Below are positions 1 through 9,173 of a DNA stretch of 64,000 nt, in pieces. The notes beneath the pieces were generated by a model. It worked only from the letters and a program-made list of their open reading frames with translations, searched no databases and was not told the DNA's origin. This DNA comes from Pseudomonas sp. LS.1a (GTDB lineage: Bacteria; Pseudomonadota; Gammaproteobacteria; Pseudomonadales; Pseudomonadaceae): NCBI RefSeq assembly GCF_022533585.1, contig NZ_CP092827.1, positions 4,194,001-4,258,000 on the forward strand, written 5' to 3'. The position numbers were made by a program, and so were the translations under genes. Position 1 is the stretch's first letter, and each line of letters begins with the position of its first letter.

Positions 1-69
1 CCCCGCCAGTGGCCCACCCCCGTGCAAAGCGGCCAGCGAAGGGATATTCCTTAGGCATGTCCTGCACAT

Positions 70-77
70 AACAAGAA
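70..77 (+). promoter_or_regulatory. Crc/Hfq-type A-rich motif in the phhA leader
   Basis: The sequence AACAAGAA fits the AANAANAA motif bound by Hfq together with Crc in pseudomonads. It lies about 22 bases before the phhA start codon and just upstream of the AGGAGA ribosome binding site, where binding would block translation. The match is seen directly; the regulatory role is inferred from the known Crc/Hfq mechanism for amino acid catabolic genes. Confidence 0.5.
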
Positions 78-99
78 AAGCCCTCACCAGGAGAGCCAC

Positions 100-888
100 A
101 TGAAACAGACGCAATACGTGGCACGCGAGCCCGATGCGCATGGTTTTATCGATTACCCGCAGCAAGAGCATGCGGTATGGAACACCCTGATCACCCGTCA
201 GCTGAAAGTGATCGAAGGCCGCGCTTGCCAGGAATACCTGGACGGCATCGACCAGCTCAAGCTGCCCCATGACCGCATTCCGCAACTGGGCGAGATCAAC
301 AAGGTGCTGGGCGCCACCACCGGCTGGCAGGTTGCCCGGGTACCGGCACTGATTCCCTTCCAGACCTTCTTCGAACTGCTGGCCAGCAAGCGCTTCCCGG
401 TGGCCACCTTCATCCGCACCCCGGAAGAACTGGACTACCTGCAAGAGCCCGACATCTTCCACGAGATTTTCGGCCACTGCCCGCTGCTGACCAACCCCTG
501 GTTCGCCGAATTCACCCACACCTATGGCAAGCTCGGCCTGGCCGCGACCAAGGAACAACGCGTATACCTGGCGCGCCTGTACTGGATGACCATCGAGTTC
601 GGCCTGATGGAAACCGCGCAGGGCCGCAAGATCTATGGTGGCGGTATCCTTTCGTCGCCAAAAGAGACCGTCTACAGCCTGTCTGGCGAGCCTGAGCACC
701 AGGCCTTCGACCCGATCGAGGCCATGCGCACACCGTACCGCATCGATATCCTGCAGCCGCTGTATTTCGTACTGCCGAACATGAAGCGCCTGTTCGACCT
801 GGCCCACGAAGACATCATGGGCATGGTTCACAAAGCCATGCAGCTGGGCCTGCACGCACCGAAGTTTCCACCCAAGGTCGCTGCCTGA
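100..888 (+). CDS. phhA: phenylalanine 4-hydroxylase
   Basis: Converts L-phenylalanine to L-tyrosine using O2, Fe(II) and tetrahydropterin, the entry step of phenylalanine catabolism through tyrosine and homogentisate; cytoplasmic. The 262-aa protein is the usual length of the single-domain bacterial enzyme. The iron-binding triad is visible: His121 and His126 in DIFHEIFGHCPLL, and Glu166 in the following TIEFGLMET segment. The ATG is preceded by AGGAGA at good spacing. phhB follows 39 bases downstream, so the two are almost certainly one operon. A Crc/Hfq-type motif sits in the leader. PhhR-dependent promoter elements, expected further upstream, would fall outside the window. Confidence 0.97.
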   Translation: MKQTQYVAREPDAHGFIDYPQQEHAVWNTLITRQLKVIEGRACQEYLDGIDQLKLPHDRIPQLGEINKVLGATTGWQVARVPALIPFQTFFELLASKRFPVATFIRTPEELDYLQEPDIFHEIFGHCPLLTNPWFAEFTHTYGKLGLAATKEQRVYLARLYWMTIEFGLMETAQGRKIYGGGILSSPKETVYSLSGEPEHQAFDPIEAMRTPYRIDILQPLYFVLPNMKRLFDLAHEDIMGMVHKAMQLGLHAPKFPPKVAA

Positions 889-927
889 GCGACCTTGCCG
901 ATAACAACTCGAACCGGAAAACACCAC

Positions 928-1284
928 ATGAATGCCTTGAACCAAGCCCATTGCGAAGCCTGCCGCGCCGACGCACCAAAGGTCACCGACGAAGAACTGG
1001 CCGAGCTGATTCGCGAAATCCCGGACTGGAACATCGAAGTACGTGACGGCCACATGGAGCTGGAGCGCGTGTTCCTGTTCAAGAACTTCAAGCACGCCCT
1101 GGCGTTCACCAATGCCGTGGGCGAGATCGCCGAGGCCGAAGGCCATCACCCGGGCCTGCTGACCGAGTGGGGCAAGGTCACCGTGACCTGGTGGAGCCAC
1201 TCGATCAAAGGCCTGCACCGCAATGATTTCATCATGTGCGCGCGCACCGACAAGGTGGCGGAGACGGCTGAAGGCCGCAAGTAA
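928..1284 (+). CDS. phhB: pterin-4a-carbinolamine dehydratase
   Basis: Dehydrates the 4a-hydroxytetrahydropterin formed by PhhA so the cofactor can be reduced and reused. The 118-aa protein shows the family features: an aromatic-rich strand (IPDWNIE), the [13 protein letters not shown] helix, and the conserved [20 protein letters not shown] region with paired histidines and the late Trp pair. The start at 928 gives the standard length; an upstream in-frame codon at 895 has no support. It is second in the phhAB operon, and the long REP hairpin at 1298-1413 lies just after its stop. Confidence 0.95.
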   Translation: MNALNQAHCEACRADAPKVTDEELAELIREIPDWNIEVRDGHMELERVFLFKNFKHALAFTNAVGEIAEAEGHHPGLLTEWGKVTVTWWSHSIKGLHRNDFIMCARTDKVAETAEGRK

Positions 1285-1297
1285 CCGCTTGGGAATT

Positions 1298-1413
1298 GGG
1301 GCCGCTTCGCGCCCCTTCGCGGGCTTGCCCGCTCCCACAGGTACTGCGTAAGCCTTGGCCTTCGCAATACCTGTGGGAGCGGGCAAGCCCGCGAAGGGGC
1401 GCGAAGCGGCCCC
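1298..1413. repeat. REP pair, long inverted repeat after phhAB
   Basis: Two inverted REP copies with arms of about 47 bases (start GGGGCCGCTTCGCGCCCC, core CGCGGGCTTGCCCGCTCCCA) separated by a short spacer. A run of T follows the right arm at 1415-1420, so the structure may also end phhAB transcription. Confidence 0.9.
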
Positions 1414-1575
1414 AGTTTTTTGAAGGAAAAATGTCCGCTGTTCGTCCGCAAAACCGACAAACGATCGGTAAAAAACCCAAACTGTCATCCAGACTTGTGT
1501 ATCCTGCCCCAGCTTTGCGAAGCTTCAAACGCGCCTGGCGCAGACTTTTCACTCACACTTGCGAGGAACGACGAG

Positions 1576-1704
1576 ATGCATGAAATCCCGAATCTTCCCT
1601 TCCCAAGCCTGAACCCAGAAGAGCCAACCGTGACCGTTCACGCCGAACCGGCAACTGCCGTCGAGCAGGATGGTGACGATCAATCCAGCGCTGACCAGGA
1701 ATAA
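1576..1704 (+). CDS. small acidic protein of unknown function (42 aa)
   Basis: A 42-codon frame starting MHEIPNLPFP and ending in an acidic tail (EQDGDDQSSADQE). The start ATG follows a purine-rich GAGGAACGACGAG segment that can serve as a ribosome binding site. There is no signal peptide or membrane segment. It lies between the phhAB REP pair and the MFS gene, with an 11-bp inverted repeat after its stop. I do not recognise a family. Composition is consistent with a real gene, but the length makes chance possible. Confidence 0.5.
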   Translation: MHEIPNLPFPSLNPEEPTVTVHAEPATAVEQDGDDQSSADQE

Positions 1705-1721
1705 CCGCGCATCCCCCGACT

Positions 1722-1771
1722 GTGTGAAAACGGCTGACCTGCGGGCCACCCCCGTCATCACGTTTTCACAC
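1722..1771. repeat. 11-bp inverted repeat before the MFS gene
   Basis: GTGTGAAAACG at 1722-1732 is exactly complementary to CGTTTTCACAC at 1761-1771, with a 28-base loop. There is no T run after it, so a simple intrinsic terminator is unlikely. It ends 24 bases before the MFS start codon, which would suit an operator or a leader hairpin. Confidence 0.5.
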
Positions 1772-1795
1772 CGTCCAGAATCCACGTAGGCCCTC

Positions 1796-2992
1796 ATGCC
1801 CCACTCACCGCGCCCCCTTGCGGTCACCCTGCAAGTCGTCTCCATCGTCCTCTTCACCTTCATCGGCTACCTGAACATCGGCATCCCGCTGGCCGTATTG
1901 CCCGGCTATGTGCACAACGATCTGGGCTTCAGTGCCGTGGTCGCGGGCCTGGTGATCAGCGTGCAATACCTCGCCACCCTGCTCAGCCGCCCCACCGCCA
2001 GCCGCATCATCGACAACCACGGCAGCAAGAAGGCGGTCATGTATGGCCTGGCCGGCTGCGGGCTCAGCGGGGTGTTCATGCTGGCCTGCGCCTTCCTCAC
2101 CCACCTGCCGTGGCTGAGCCTGGCCTGCCTGCTGCTAGGCCGCCTGGTGCTCGGCAGTGCCGAAAGCCTGGTGGGCTCCGGTGCGATTGGCTGGGGCATT
2201 GGCCGGGTGGGCGCTGAAAACACGGCCAAGGTCATCTCCTGGAACGGCATCGCCAGCTATGGCGCACTGGCCATCGGCGCCCCGCTGGGCGTGCTGATGG
2301 TCAAGGGCCTGGGGCTGTGGAGCATGGGCGTGAGCATCATCCTGCTGTGTGCACTCGGGTTGCTGCTGGCGTGGCCCAGGCAAGCCGCGCCGATCGTCAG
2401 TGGCGTGCGCCTGCCGTTCCTGCGGGTGCTGGGCAAGGTGTTCCCGCACGGCTCGGGGCTGGCCCTGGGCTCGATCGGCTTTGGCACCATCGCCACCTTC
2501 ATCACCTTGTACTACGCCAGCCACGGCTGGGCCAATGCAGCGCTGACCCTGAGCCTGTTCGGCGCCAGCTTCATCAGCGCGCGACTGCTGTTCGGCAACC
2601 TGATCAACCGGATTGGCGGGTTCCGGGTGGCGATCGCCTGCCTGTCGGTGGAAACGCTTGGGCTGCTGATGTTGTGGCTGGCGCCCAACGCCGAAATGGC
2701 CTTGGCGGGGGCCGCGCTGAGCGGGTTCGGCTTCTCGCTGGTGTTCCCGGCACTGGGGGTGGAGGCGGTGAATCAGGTGTCGGCGGCCAACCGCGGGGCG
2801 GCGGTGGGGGCGTATTCGCTGTTCATCGATTTGTCGCTGGGGGTGACCGGGCCGCTGGTGGGCGCGGTGGCGGCGGGGTTCGGTTTTGCTTCGATGTTTC
2901 TGTTTGCCGCGGCGGCGGCGGCTTGTGGGTTGGTGTTGAGTCTGTATCTGTATCGGCAGGCATCATCTTCAAGGCATGCACGGGACTTGTAG
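1796..2992 (+). CDS. MFS transporter, YhhS/YfcJ type
   Basis: A 398-aa inner-membrane protein with twelve predicted hydrophobic segments and the layout of the YhhS/YfcJ branch of the major facilitator superfamily. Visible hallmarks are the N-terminal [19 protein letters not shown] segment, [16 protein letters not shown] in the loop between helices 2 and 3 (MFS motif A region), and [16 protein letters not shown] near the end. Members are proposed drug/sugar exporters; the substrate here is unknown. The gene is alone on its strand; its TAG stop falls inside the left arm of the following repeat. Confidence 0.88.
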   Translation: MPHSPRPLAVTLQVVSIVLFTFIGYLNIGIPLAVLPGYVHNDLGFSAVVAGLVISVQYLATLLSRPTASRIIDNHGSKKAVMYGLAGCGLSGVFMLACAFLTHLPWLSLACLLLGRLVLGSAESLVGSGAIGWGIGRVGAENTAKVISWNGIASYGALAIGAPLGVLMVKGLGLWSMGVSIILLCALGLLLAWPRQAAPIVSGVRLPFLRVLGKVFPHGSGLALGSIGFGTIATFITLYYASHGWANAALTLSLFGASFISARLLFGNLINRIGGFRVAIACLSVETLGLLMLWLAPNAEMALAGAALSGFGFSLVFPALGVEAVNQVSAANRGAAVGAYSLFIDLSLGVTGPLVGAVAAGFGFASMFLFAAAAAACGLVLSLYLYRQASSSRHARDL

Positions 2993-3082
2993 GAGCAGCC
3001 TTGTGCTGCGAAGAGGCCATTACTGCCGAAGAAAACCTATTGGCTCTACCGGCCTCTTCGCAGCACAAGGCTGCTCCTACAA
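2987..3082. repeat. inverted repeat overlapping the MFS stop codon
   Basis: TTGTAGGAGCAGCCTTGTGC and its reverse complement face each other around a short spacer (arms about 31 bases). This is a second repeat type, with TAGGAGCAGCC in place of the usual TGGGAGCGGG core. The left arm supplies the stop codon of the upstream transporter. The repeat lies between two convergent genes and could limit read-through. Confidence 0.8.
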
Positions 3083-3132
3083 GGACGGCGTAAACCAGGA
3101 GGGCTGCAAGGCAGCCCCCGAGGCCCTGAAGG

Positions 3133-6100
3133 TCAGCGCCGGGCGTACTGGAGCACCACTTCCAGCGGGTGGCGCATCTGCCGTTCGGTCATGCGCTTGA
3201 CCTGGCTGCGGCACGAGTAGCCCGTGGCCAGCGGCTCGCCTTCCTTGTCCAGCTTGGTCGCCCACGACTGCTCGAAGATGGTCCGCGAGGTGTCCTGGTT
3301 GCGCGCCTCGTGCCCATAGGTACCGGACATGCCGCAGCAGCCAGTCGCCTCGGTCACCAGCTTCAGGCCCAGGCGAGCGAACACCTGCTCCCACTGCCTG
3401 GTGCTGGCCGGCACGTTGGTCTTCTCGGTGCAGTGCGCCATCAGGCGGAAATTGCCCGGCGCGGTCGCTGCCTGCTCCGGCAGCACATCCATCAACCACT
3501 CCTGCGGCAACAGCACCTGCGGGCAACCGTCCAGGCCCGGTACTTTCTGGTACTCCTGGCGATACACCAGGGTCATCGCCGGGTCCAGGCCCACCAGCGG
3601 CACGCCGCAGTCGGCCAGGGCCTTGAGCTGGGTGGCGTTGCGGATCGCCGCCTTGGCGAACGCACCGAGGAAGCCTTGCACGTGCAGCGGCTTGCCGTTG
3701 GCGCTGTAAGGCGCCAGGAACACCCGGTGGCCCAGGCGGTGCGCCAGGTCGATGAAGGCCGACAACAGCGGCGTCTCGAAGTAACGGGTAAAGGCATCCT
3801 GCACCAGCACGATGCTGCGCTCGCGCTGGGCCGGGGTCAGTTCACGCAGGGCCGGCACGCTGGCCACGCCGACGCGGCAGCGGGTCAGGGTAGCCTGGAA
3901 GTTGAAGCGGCTGATCAGCGGGCTGTCGACCATGCCGACCTTGTCGGCCAGCAGCTTGCTCACCCACTTTGAGCCCATCACCGCGTTGTACAGCCCGGGC
4001 GCATGGGCCAGGTACGGGATGGTGAACTCCAGCGAGCCGATCAGGTAGTCACGCAACGGGCGCTGGTAGCGGCCGTGGTACAGCTCGAGGAAGCGCGAGC
4101 GGAAGTCCGGCACGTTGACCTTGATCGGGCACTGCCCGGCGCACGACTTGCACGCCAGGCAGCCGGCCATGGCGTCGTACACCTCATGGGAGAAGTCTTC
4201 CTGGCCCTGGCTGCGCGCGCGGTTGTTGCGCAGCCGCGCCGGCAGGCCCTTGAGCCAGGACACCTTGTTGCGCGCTGCCGCCAGCACGTCGATGTTCGCC
4301 TCGCCCTGCAGGCGCAGCCATTCGCGCATCAGCGAGGCGCGGCCCTTGGGCGAGTGCTGGCGTTCACGGGTGGCCTTCCACGACGGGCACATGGCGTCGT
4401 TGGGGTCGTAGTTGTAGCAGGCGCCGTTGCCGTTACAGTGCACGGCGCTGCCGAAGTCCTGCCACACGCGCTCGTCGATGGTACGGTCGAGGTCGCCGCG
4501 CAGGGTCACGCCATCGACCGGGGTCAGGCCCTCGGCACTGCCCAACGGGGTGCAGATCTTGCCCGGGTTGAGCTGGTTGTGCGGGTCGAAAGCGCCCTTC
4601 AGGCGCTGCAGCGCCGGGTACAGCTCGCCGAAGTACTCCGGCACGTATTCCGAGCGCAGGCCCTTGCCGTGCTCGCCCCACAGCAAGCCTCCGTAGCTTT
4701 TGGTCAGTGCCGCCACGGCGTCGGAAATCGGCTTGACCAGTGCGGCCTGGGCAGGGTCCTTCATGTCCAGCGCCGGGCGCACGTGCAGCACGCCGGCATC
4801 GACGTGGCCGAACATGCCGTAGGCCAGGCCGTAGCCATCCAGCAGCGCACGGAAGTCGGCAATGTAGTCGGCCAGTTGCTCTGGCGGTACCGCGGTGTCT
4901 TCCACGAACGGTTGCGGGCGTACCTCACCCTCGACGTTGCCCAGCAGGCCCACCGAACGCTTGCGCATGGTATAGACGCGGGTTACCGCTTCGGCACCCT
5001 CGGCCAGGGTGTGGCCCAGGCGCTCGACGCTGGTGTCGCTCTGCAGGTGCTGGATGAACGCCTGCACCTTGGCATTGACCTCGGCCGGCTCGTCGCCGCA
5101 GAACTCCACCAGGTTGATGCCCAGGGTCGGGCGCTCGGGGTCGGCCGGGAAGTACTCGGCGACGCTGTGCCAGACGATGTCCTTCATCGCCAGCATCAGC
5201 ACCTTGGAGTCGACGGTCTCGATCGACAGCGGCTTGTGCGCCATCAGCGCATTGGCGTCACGCAGGGCATCCATGAAGCTGGTGTAGCGCACGTTGACCA
5301 GCACGGCATATTTGGGGATCGGCAGCACATTAAGCTTGGCCTCGACCACATAGCCCAGCGAGCCCTCGGCACCGCACAGCACGCTGTTGAGGTTGAAGCG
5401 GCCCTGCTCGTCGCGCAGGTGCGCCAGGTCATAGCCGGTCAGGCAACGGTTGAGCTTGGGGAAGGTGGTTTCGATGAGATCCGCCTGGGTTTCCTGGATC
5501 TGGCGCGCCATGCGGTACACCTCGCCGACCCGGCCGGGCGCGGCACAGGCCTGTTCCAGCGCGGCATCGTCGATCGGCAGGCTGTGCAGGCGCTCGCCAC
5601 CGAGCAGCACGCTGTGCAGTTCCAGTACGTGGTCACGGGTCTTGCCATAGGTGCAGCTGCCCTGACCGCTGGCATCGGTGTTGATCATGCCGCCGACAGT
5701 GGCGCGGTTGGAAGTGGACAGCTCGGGGGCGAAGAACAGCCCGTGCGGCTTGAGCGCGGCGTTGAGCTGGTCCTTGACCGTACCGGCCTGCACCCGTACC
5801 CAGCGTTCCTCGACGTTGATTTCGAGGATCTTGTTCATGTGCCGCGACAGGTCGACGACGATACCGTCGGTCAGCGACTGGCCGTTGGTGCCGGTGCCAC
5901 CGCCGCGCGGGGTCAGCTTGACCTGCTGGAAGCGCGCCTCGGCCATCAGCGTGGCGACCCGCGCCACATCGTCGGCGTCCAGCGGGAACACCGCCGCCTG
6001 CGGCAAGCGCTGGTAGATCGAGTTGTCGGTGGCCAGCACCGTGCGGGTGCCGTAGTCGGCACTGATCTGGCCACGGAAGCCGCTGTTGCGCAGGGCTTCG

Positions 6101-6153
6101 AGGAATTCGGGGTAATTGGCGCTCGGGGCAATGGTCGGCAGCTGGGCGATCAT
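3133..6153 (-). CDS. FAD-linked / Fe-S oxidoreductase of the YdiJ (D-2-hydroxyglutarate dehydrogenase) type
   Basis: A 1006-aa fusion. The N-terminal half is an FAD-binding PCMH/lactate-dehydrogenase-like module, with PRGGGTGTNGQSL near residue 85 for the FAD phosphates and the GGMINTDASGQGS loop. A linker follows, then a ferredoxin-like segment CLACKSCAGQCP and a C-terminal GlpC-like region ending in ATGCCGMSGTYGHE (CCG motif). Domain order and length match E. coli YdiJ, reported to oxidise D-2-hydroxyglutarate; a D-lactate-like substrate cannot be excluded. It is transcribed divergently from the LysR gene at 6305, a likely regulator. Confidence 0.9.
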   Translation of the reverse strand: MIAQLPTIAPSANYPEFLEALRNSGFRGQISADYGTRTVLATDNSIYQRLPQAAVFPLDADDVARVATLMAEARFQQVKLTPRGGGTGTNGQSLTDGIVVDLSRHMNKILEINVEERWVRVQAGTVKDQLNAALKPHGLFFAPELSTSNRATVGGMINTDASGQGSCTYGKTRDHVLELHSVLLGGERLHSLPIDDAALEQACAAPGRVGEVYRMARQIQETQADLIETTFPKLNRCLTGYDLAHLRDEQGRFNLNSVLCGAEGSLGYVVEAKLNVLPIPKYAVLVNVRYTSFMDALRDANALMAHKPLSIETVDSKVLMLAMKDIVWHSVAEYFPADPERPTLGINLVEFCGDEPAEVNAKVQAFIQHLQSDTSVERLGHTLAEGAEAVTRVYTMRKRSVGLLGNVEGEVRPQPFVEDTAVPPEQLADYIADFRALLDGYGLAYGMFGHVDAGVLHVRPALDMKDPAQAALVKPISDAVAALTKSYGGLLWGEHGKGLRSEYVPEYFGELYPALQRLKGAFDPHNQLNPGKICTPLGSAEGLTPVDGVTLRGDLDRTIDERVWQDFGSAVHCNGNGACYNYDPNDAMCPSWKATRERQHSPKGRASLMREWLRLQGEANIDVLAAARNKVSWLKGLPARLRNNRARSQGQEDFSHEVYDAMAGCLACKSCAGQCPIKVNVPDFRSRFLELYHGRYQRPLRDYLIGSLEFTIPYLAHAPGLYNAVMGSKWVSKLLADKVGMVDSPLISRFNFQATLTRCRVGVASVPALRELTPAQRERSIVLVQDAFTRYFETPLLSAFIDLAHRLGHRVFLAPYSANGKPLHVQGFLGAFAKAAIRNATQLKALADCGVPLVGLDPAMTLVYRQEYQKVPGLDGCPQVLLPQEWLMDVLPEQAATAPGNFRLMAHCTEKTNVPASTRQWEQVFARLGLKLVTEATGCCGMSGTYGHEARNQDTSRTIFEQSWATKLDKEGEPLATGYSCRSQVKRMTERQMRHPLEVVLQYARR

Positions 6154-6304
6154 CGAAGGATGGCCTCTTGATATTGGCTAATCACGGGATTCCTGTCGTT
6201 CCGGCATGGATAATGACATGCAGGGATGACGTATAAGCCAATGTTCCTGTAGTTTCGCTTCAGGGGCAAACGGATAATCCTGCCGCTATCGATGACTTTC
6301 ATGA

Positions 6305-7189
6305 ATGAATTACCGCCACCTGACCCCATCCATGTCGCTGCTGCTGGCTTTCGAGGCCGCCGCCCGGCATGAAAGCTACACCCGCGCCGCCGCCGAGCTG
6401 TCGCTGACCCAGAGCGCGGTCAGCCGCCAGGTGCAGGCACTGGAGCAGCAGCTGGGCCTGACCCTGTTCCGCCGCGAAGGGCGCCAGGTGCAGCTGACCG
6501 ATGTAGGTCGCCTGTACCAGCGCGAGCTCAGCGAGGCACTGGGGCGCATCCGCAGCGCCACCTTGCAGGCACTGGCCTACCAGTCGGGGGTGGGCACCTT
6601 GCGCCTGGCCACCCTGCCCACCTTCGGCTCGAAATGGCTGCTACCACGGCTGCATGCGTTCTACAGCGCCCACCCGGGCATGCTGGTGCACATTCATTCA
6701 CGCATCGAAGCCATCAACTTCGACACCAGCGAAATCGACGCCGCCATCGGCGTGGCCAGCCACGACCTGCCGGGGCTGGTCTGTCATCGGCTGCATGCCG
6801 AGGAACTGGTGGTGATATTGCCGCCGGAGGCTGGCGCGGACAGCCAGGGCTGGAGCCCGGCACGCATCAGTGAAGAGGTGCTGCTGAATGTGGCCAACAA
6901 CCCGCATGCCTGGGGCGAGTGGTTCTCGCACCATGGCCTGGCGCACCGGGCGATGCGCCTGGGGCCGAGCTTCGAACTGACCTCGCACCTGATCCAGGCG
7001 GTACGAGCCGGGATTGGCATCGGCCTGGTGCCGCGCATACTGGTGGAGGAGGAACTGGCCAAGGGTGAGCTGTACAGCCCCGGGGGGGCATTTGCCAGCC
7101 AGCGCAGTTATTACCTGATCTACCCGCCGAGGAATGAGGCGTTGCCGTCGCTGCGGGCGTTTCGTAGCTGGTTGCTGGAGCAGATCTGA
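6305..7189 (+). CDS. LysR-family regulator, GcvA-like
   Basis: A 294-aa LysR protein. The winged helix-turn-helix covers about residues 8-65, with AAARHESYTRAAAELSLTQSAVSRQVQALEQQLG typical of the GcvA/AmpR branch (shown here only by its features: the recognition helix reads TQSAVSRQVQALE). The rest is the periplasmic-binding-like effector domain. It diverges from the large flavin/Fe-S oxidoreductase with 151 bases between start codons, the usual arrangement for a LysR gene and its target. The inducer is unknown. An overlapping ATG at 6301 is in another frame. Confidence 0.9.
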   Translation: MNYRHLTPSMSLLLAFEAAARHESYTRAAAELSLTQSAVSRQVQALEQQLGLTLFRREGRQVQLTDVGRLYQRELSEALGRIRSATLQALAYQSGVGTLRLATLPTFGSKWLLPRLHAFYSAHPGMLVHIHSRIEAINFDTSEIDAAIGVASHDLPGLVCHRLHAEELVVILPPEAGADSQGWSPARISEEVLLNVANNPHAWGEWFSHHGLAHRAMRLGPSFELTSHLIQAVRAGIGIGLVPRILVEEELAKGELYSPGGAFASQRSYYLIYPPRNEALPSLRAFRSWLLEQI

Positions 7190-7200
7190 TTTCTGGCTGT

Positions 7201-7299
7201 GCCGGCCTCTTCGCGGGTAAACCCGCTCCCACAGATGTAGCGCTGCTCTCGGGTCAGGTGATATCCCTGTGGGAGCGGGTTTACCCGCGAAGAGGCCGG
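7201..7299. repeat. REP pair
   Basis: Inverted pair of the standard P. putida REP (GCCGGCCTCTTCGCGGGTAA in the left arm) between two convergent genes. Confidence 0.9.
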
Positions 7300-7310
7300 T
7301 ACAGGCAATA

Positions 7311-7345
7311 AAAAACCCGAAGCCAGTTCCTGACTTCGGGTTTTT
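7311..7345 (-). terminator. bidirectional intrinsic terminator after aroP2
   Basis: AAAAACCCGAAG and CTTCGGGTTTTT form a 12-bp stem around CCAGTTCCTGA. A and T runs on both sides allow it to end both the permease transcript (minus strand) and the LysR transcript (plus strand). Confidence 0.85.
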
Positions 7346-7365
7346 CATACGCTACCTGTAGCGCC

Positions 7366-8784
7366 TTATCGGGCCACGCTACCAGCAGCCCCAACAGCCT
7401 GCGCCTTGCGACGCGGCTTGATCATGTAGGCCACGAACATGGCGAACAGCCACACCGGGATTGCATACACGGAAACCTGGATACCCGGGATCATCAGCAT
7501 GATGCCCAGGATCAGCACCACGAACGCCAGGCAGATGTAGTTGCCATAGGGGTACCACAGCGCCTTGAACAGCGGCTTCTGGCCGGTGCGGTCCAGGTGC
7601 TGGCGGAACTTCAGGTGCGAGTAGCTGATCATCGCCCAGTTGATCACCAGGGTGGCCACCACCAGCGACATCAGCAGTTCCAGCGCGTTCGACGGCATCA
7701 GGTAGTTGAGCAGCACGGCAATCAGGGTCACGGCTGCCGACACCAGGATCGAGCGCACCGGTACACCGCGGCTGTCGACCTTGGCCAGCGCCGCCGGGGC
7801 GTCACCTTGTTCGGCCATGCCCAGCAGCATGCGGGCGTTGCAGTAGGTGCCGCTGTTGTACACCGACAGTGCCGCAGTCAGGACCACGAAGTTCAACAGG
7901 TGGGCGGCCACGTCACTGCCCAGCAGCGAGAACACCTGTACGAACGGGCTGCTGCCGTAGCTGCCACCGGACGCATCGATGCTGGCGACCAGGTTGTCCC
8001 ACGGGGTCAGCGACAGCAGCACCACCAGGGCACCGACATAGAAGATCAGGATACGGTAGATGACCTGGTTGATCGCCTTGGGGATCACGGTCTTCGGCTT
8101 GTCGGCCTCGGCGGCGGTGAAACCGAGCATTTCCAGGCCACCGAAGGAGAACATGATGAAGGCCAGGGCCATCACCAGCCCGCTGACACCGTTGGGGAAG
8201 AAGCCGCCATGCGACCACAGGTTGGCCACGGTGGCTTCAGGGCCGCCGCTGCCGCTGGTCAGCAGGTAGGCACCCAGGCCGATCATGCTGACGATGGCCA
8301 CCACCTTGATGATGGCAAACCAGAACTCGGCCTCACCGAAGAACTTCACGTTCATCAGGTTGATGGCGTTGATCAGCACGAAGAACGCTGCCGCCGTGAC
8401 CCAGGTGGGGATCTCCGGCCACCAGTAGTGAACATACTTGCCGACCGCCGAAAGCTCCGACATGCCCACCAGGATGTACAGCACCCAGCAGTTCCAGCCT
8501 GACAGGAAGCCGGCGAAACCACCCCAGTAGGTGTGGGCGAAATGGCTGAACGAGCCGGCCACCGGCTCTTCGACGATCATTTCGCCGAGCTGGCGCATGA
8601 TCATGAAGGCGATGAAGCCGCAGATGGCGTAGCCAAGGATCATCGACGGGCCAGCGGATTTCATCACGCCTGCCGAGCCGAGGAACAGGCCGGTACCAAT
8701 CGCACCACCGAGGGCGATCAACTGGATATGGCGGTTCTTCAGGCCCCGCTTGAGCTCGCCTGAATGCATGTTTTGTCCACTCAT
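7366..8784 (-). CDS. aroP2: aromatic amino acid permease, AroP type
   Basis: An inner-membrane proton-coupled amino acid importer of the APC superfamily, 472 aa, with about twelve hydrophobic segments. The start of helix 1, HIQLIALGGAIGTGLFLGSA, and the GEMIVEEPVAGSFSHFAHTYWG segment are signatures of the AroP/PheP/LysP group. I chose the ATG at 8784 because AGGTGA lies about nine bases upstream; upstream ATGs at 8802 and 8832 have no clear site. The link to phenylalanine rests on the phhAB neighbourhood, a TyrR/PhhR-like box at 9276 and a Crc/Hfq motif in the leader. Confidence 0.88.
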   Translation of the reverse strand: MSGQNMHSGELKRGLKNRHIQLIALGGAIGTGLFLGSAGVMKSAGPSMILGYAICGFIAFMIMRQLGEMIVEEPVAGSFSHFAHTYWGGFAGFLSGWNCWVLYILVGMSELSAVGKYVHYWWPEIPTWVTAAAFFVLINAINLMNVKFFGEAEFWFAIIKVVAIVSMIGLGAYLLTSGSGGPEATVANLWSHGGFFPNGVSGLVMALAFIMFSFGGLEMLGFTAAEADKPKTVIPKAINQVIYRILIFYVGALVVLLSLTPWDNLVASIDASGGSYGSSPFVQVFSLLGSDVAAHLLNFVVLTAALSVYNSGTYCNARMLLGMAEQGDAPAALAKVDSRGVPVRSILVSAAVTLIAVLLNYLMPSNALELLMSLVVATLVINWAMISYSHLKFRQHLDRTGQKPLFKALWYPYGNYICLAFVVLILGIMLMIPGIQVSVYAIPVWLFAMFVAYMIKPRRKAQAVGAAGSVAR

Positions 8785-8801
8785 GAACGAAGTCACCTGC
8801 A

Positions 8802-8809
8802 TTGTTTTT
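8802..8809 (-). promoter_or_regulatory. Crc/Hfq-type A-rich motif in the aroP2 leader
   Basis: Read on the minus strand this is AAAAACAA, which fits AANAANAA, about 18 bases before the chosen aroP2 start and next to its ribosome binding site. Catabolite repression of aroP2 by Crc/Hfq is an inference from the motif and its position. Confidence 0.45.
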
Positions 8810-8857
8810 ATCTGTGACGGAATCGGACCCACCGCGCTCGTGGCGCAGCGGAATGGG

Positions 8858-8873
8858 CAAGGTGATTACCTTG
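8858..8873. promoter_or_regulatory. palindrome CAAGGT-N4-ACCTTG upstream of aroP2
   Basis: A perfect 6-bp inverted repeat centred about 82 bases before the aroP2 start, within reach of its promoter. It could be an operator; no known regulator is recognised from the motif. Confidence 0.3.
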
Positions 8874-9173
8874 GGTTTCTTGACCTCAGGTGCCGCCGGG
8901 GCGGGTCAACCAGGCGTGATCAAGAGTGCGCGGTACGCAAAGGAGTCACAGGTAAAACGCGGCGCACTGTATACCCCTGCAAACGCGCAGGCGTCAACGC
9001 GTTGCATCGTTTCCTTGGGAAAAAACGCAGCGATCCTGTGGTGTGGGCCTAGAAAGGCGGAGTGATCGGCGTACATGGCGCCTCCATTTGTTGTTTTGTC
9101 AGCCTGGCTCTGTGGACAGGCTTTTGCACACGGCAATGACGGCTATAACACCGTGGGGCGGGGGTTTGAGCAA

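Noticed and set aside
8..30. GG/GC elements upstream of phhA as a sigma-54 promoter
   Set aside because: The spacing of the GG and GC dinucleotides is off by one and the flanking bases do not fit the consensus.
4003..6171. Long plus-strand open frame of 722 codons opposite the YdiJ-type gene
   Set aside because: It is an antisense shadow of a high-GC gene: composition is His/Arg/Gln/Val-rich without any domain, and the minus-strand frame has clear FAD and Fe-S motifs.
8906..9136. 76-codon minus-strand frame upstream of aroP2 as a gene
   Set aside because: No ribosome site, no recognisable domain, mixed composition; it lies in the likely aroP2 promoter region.
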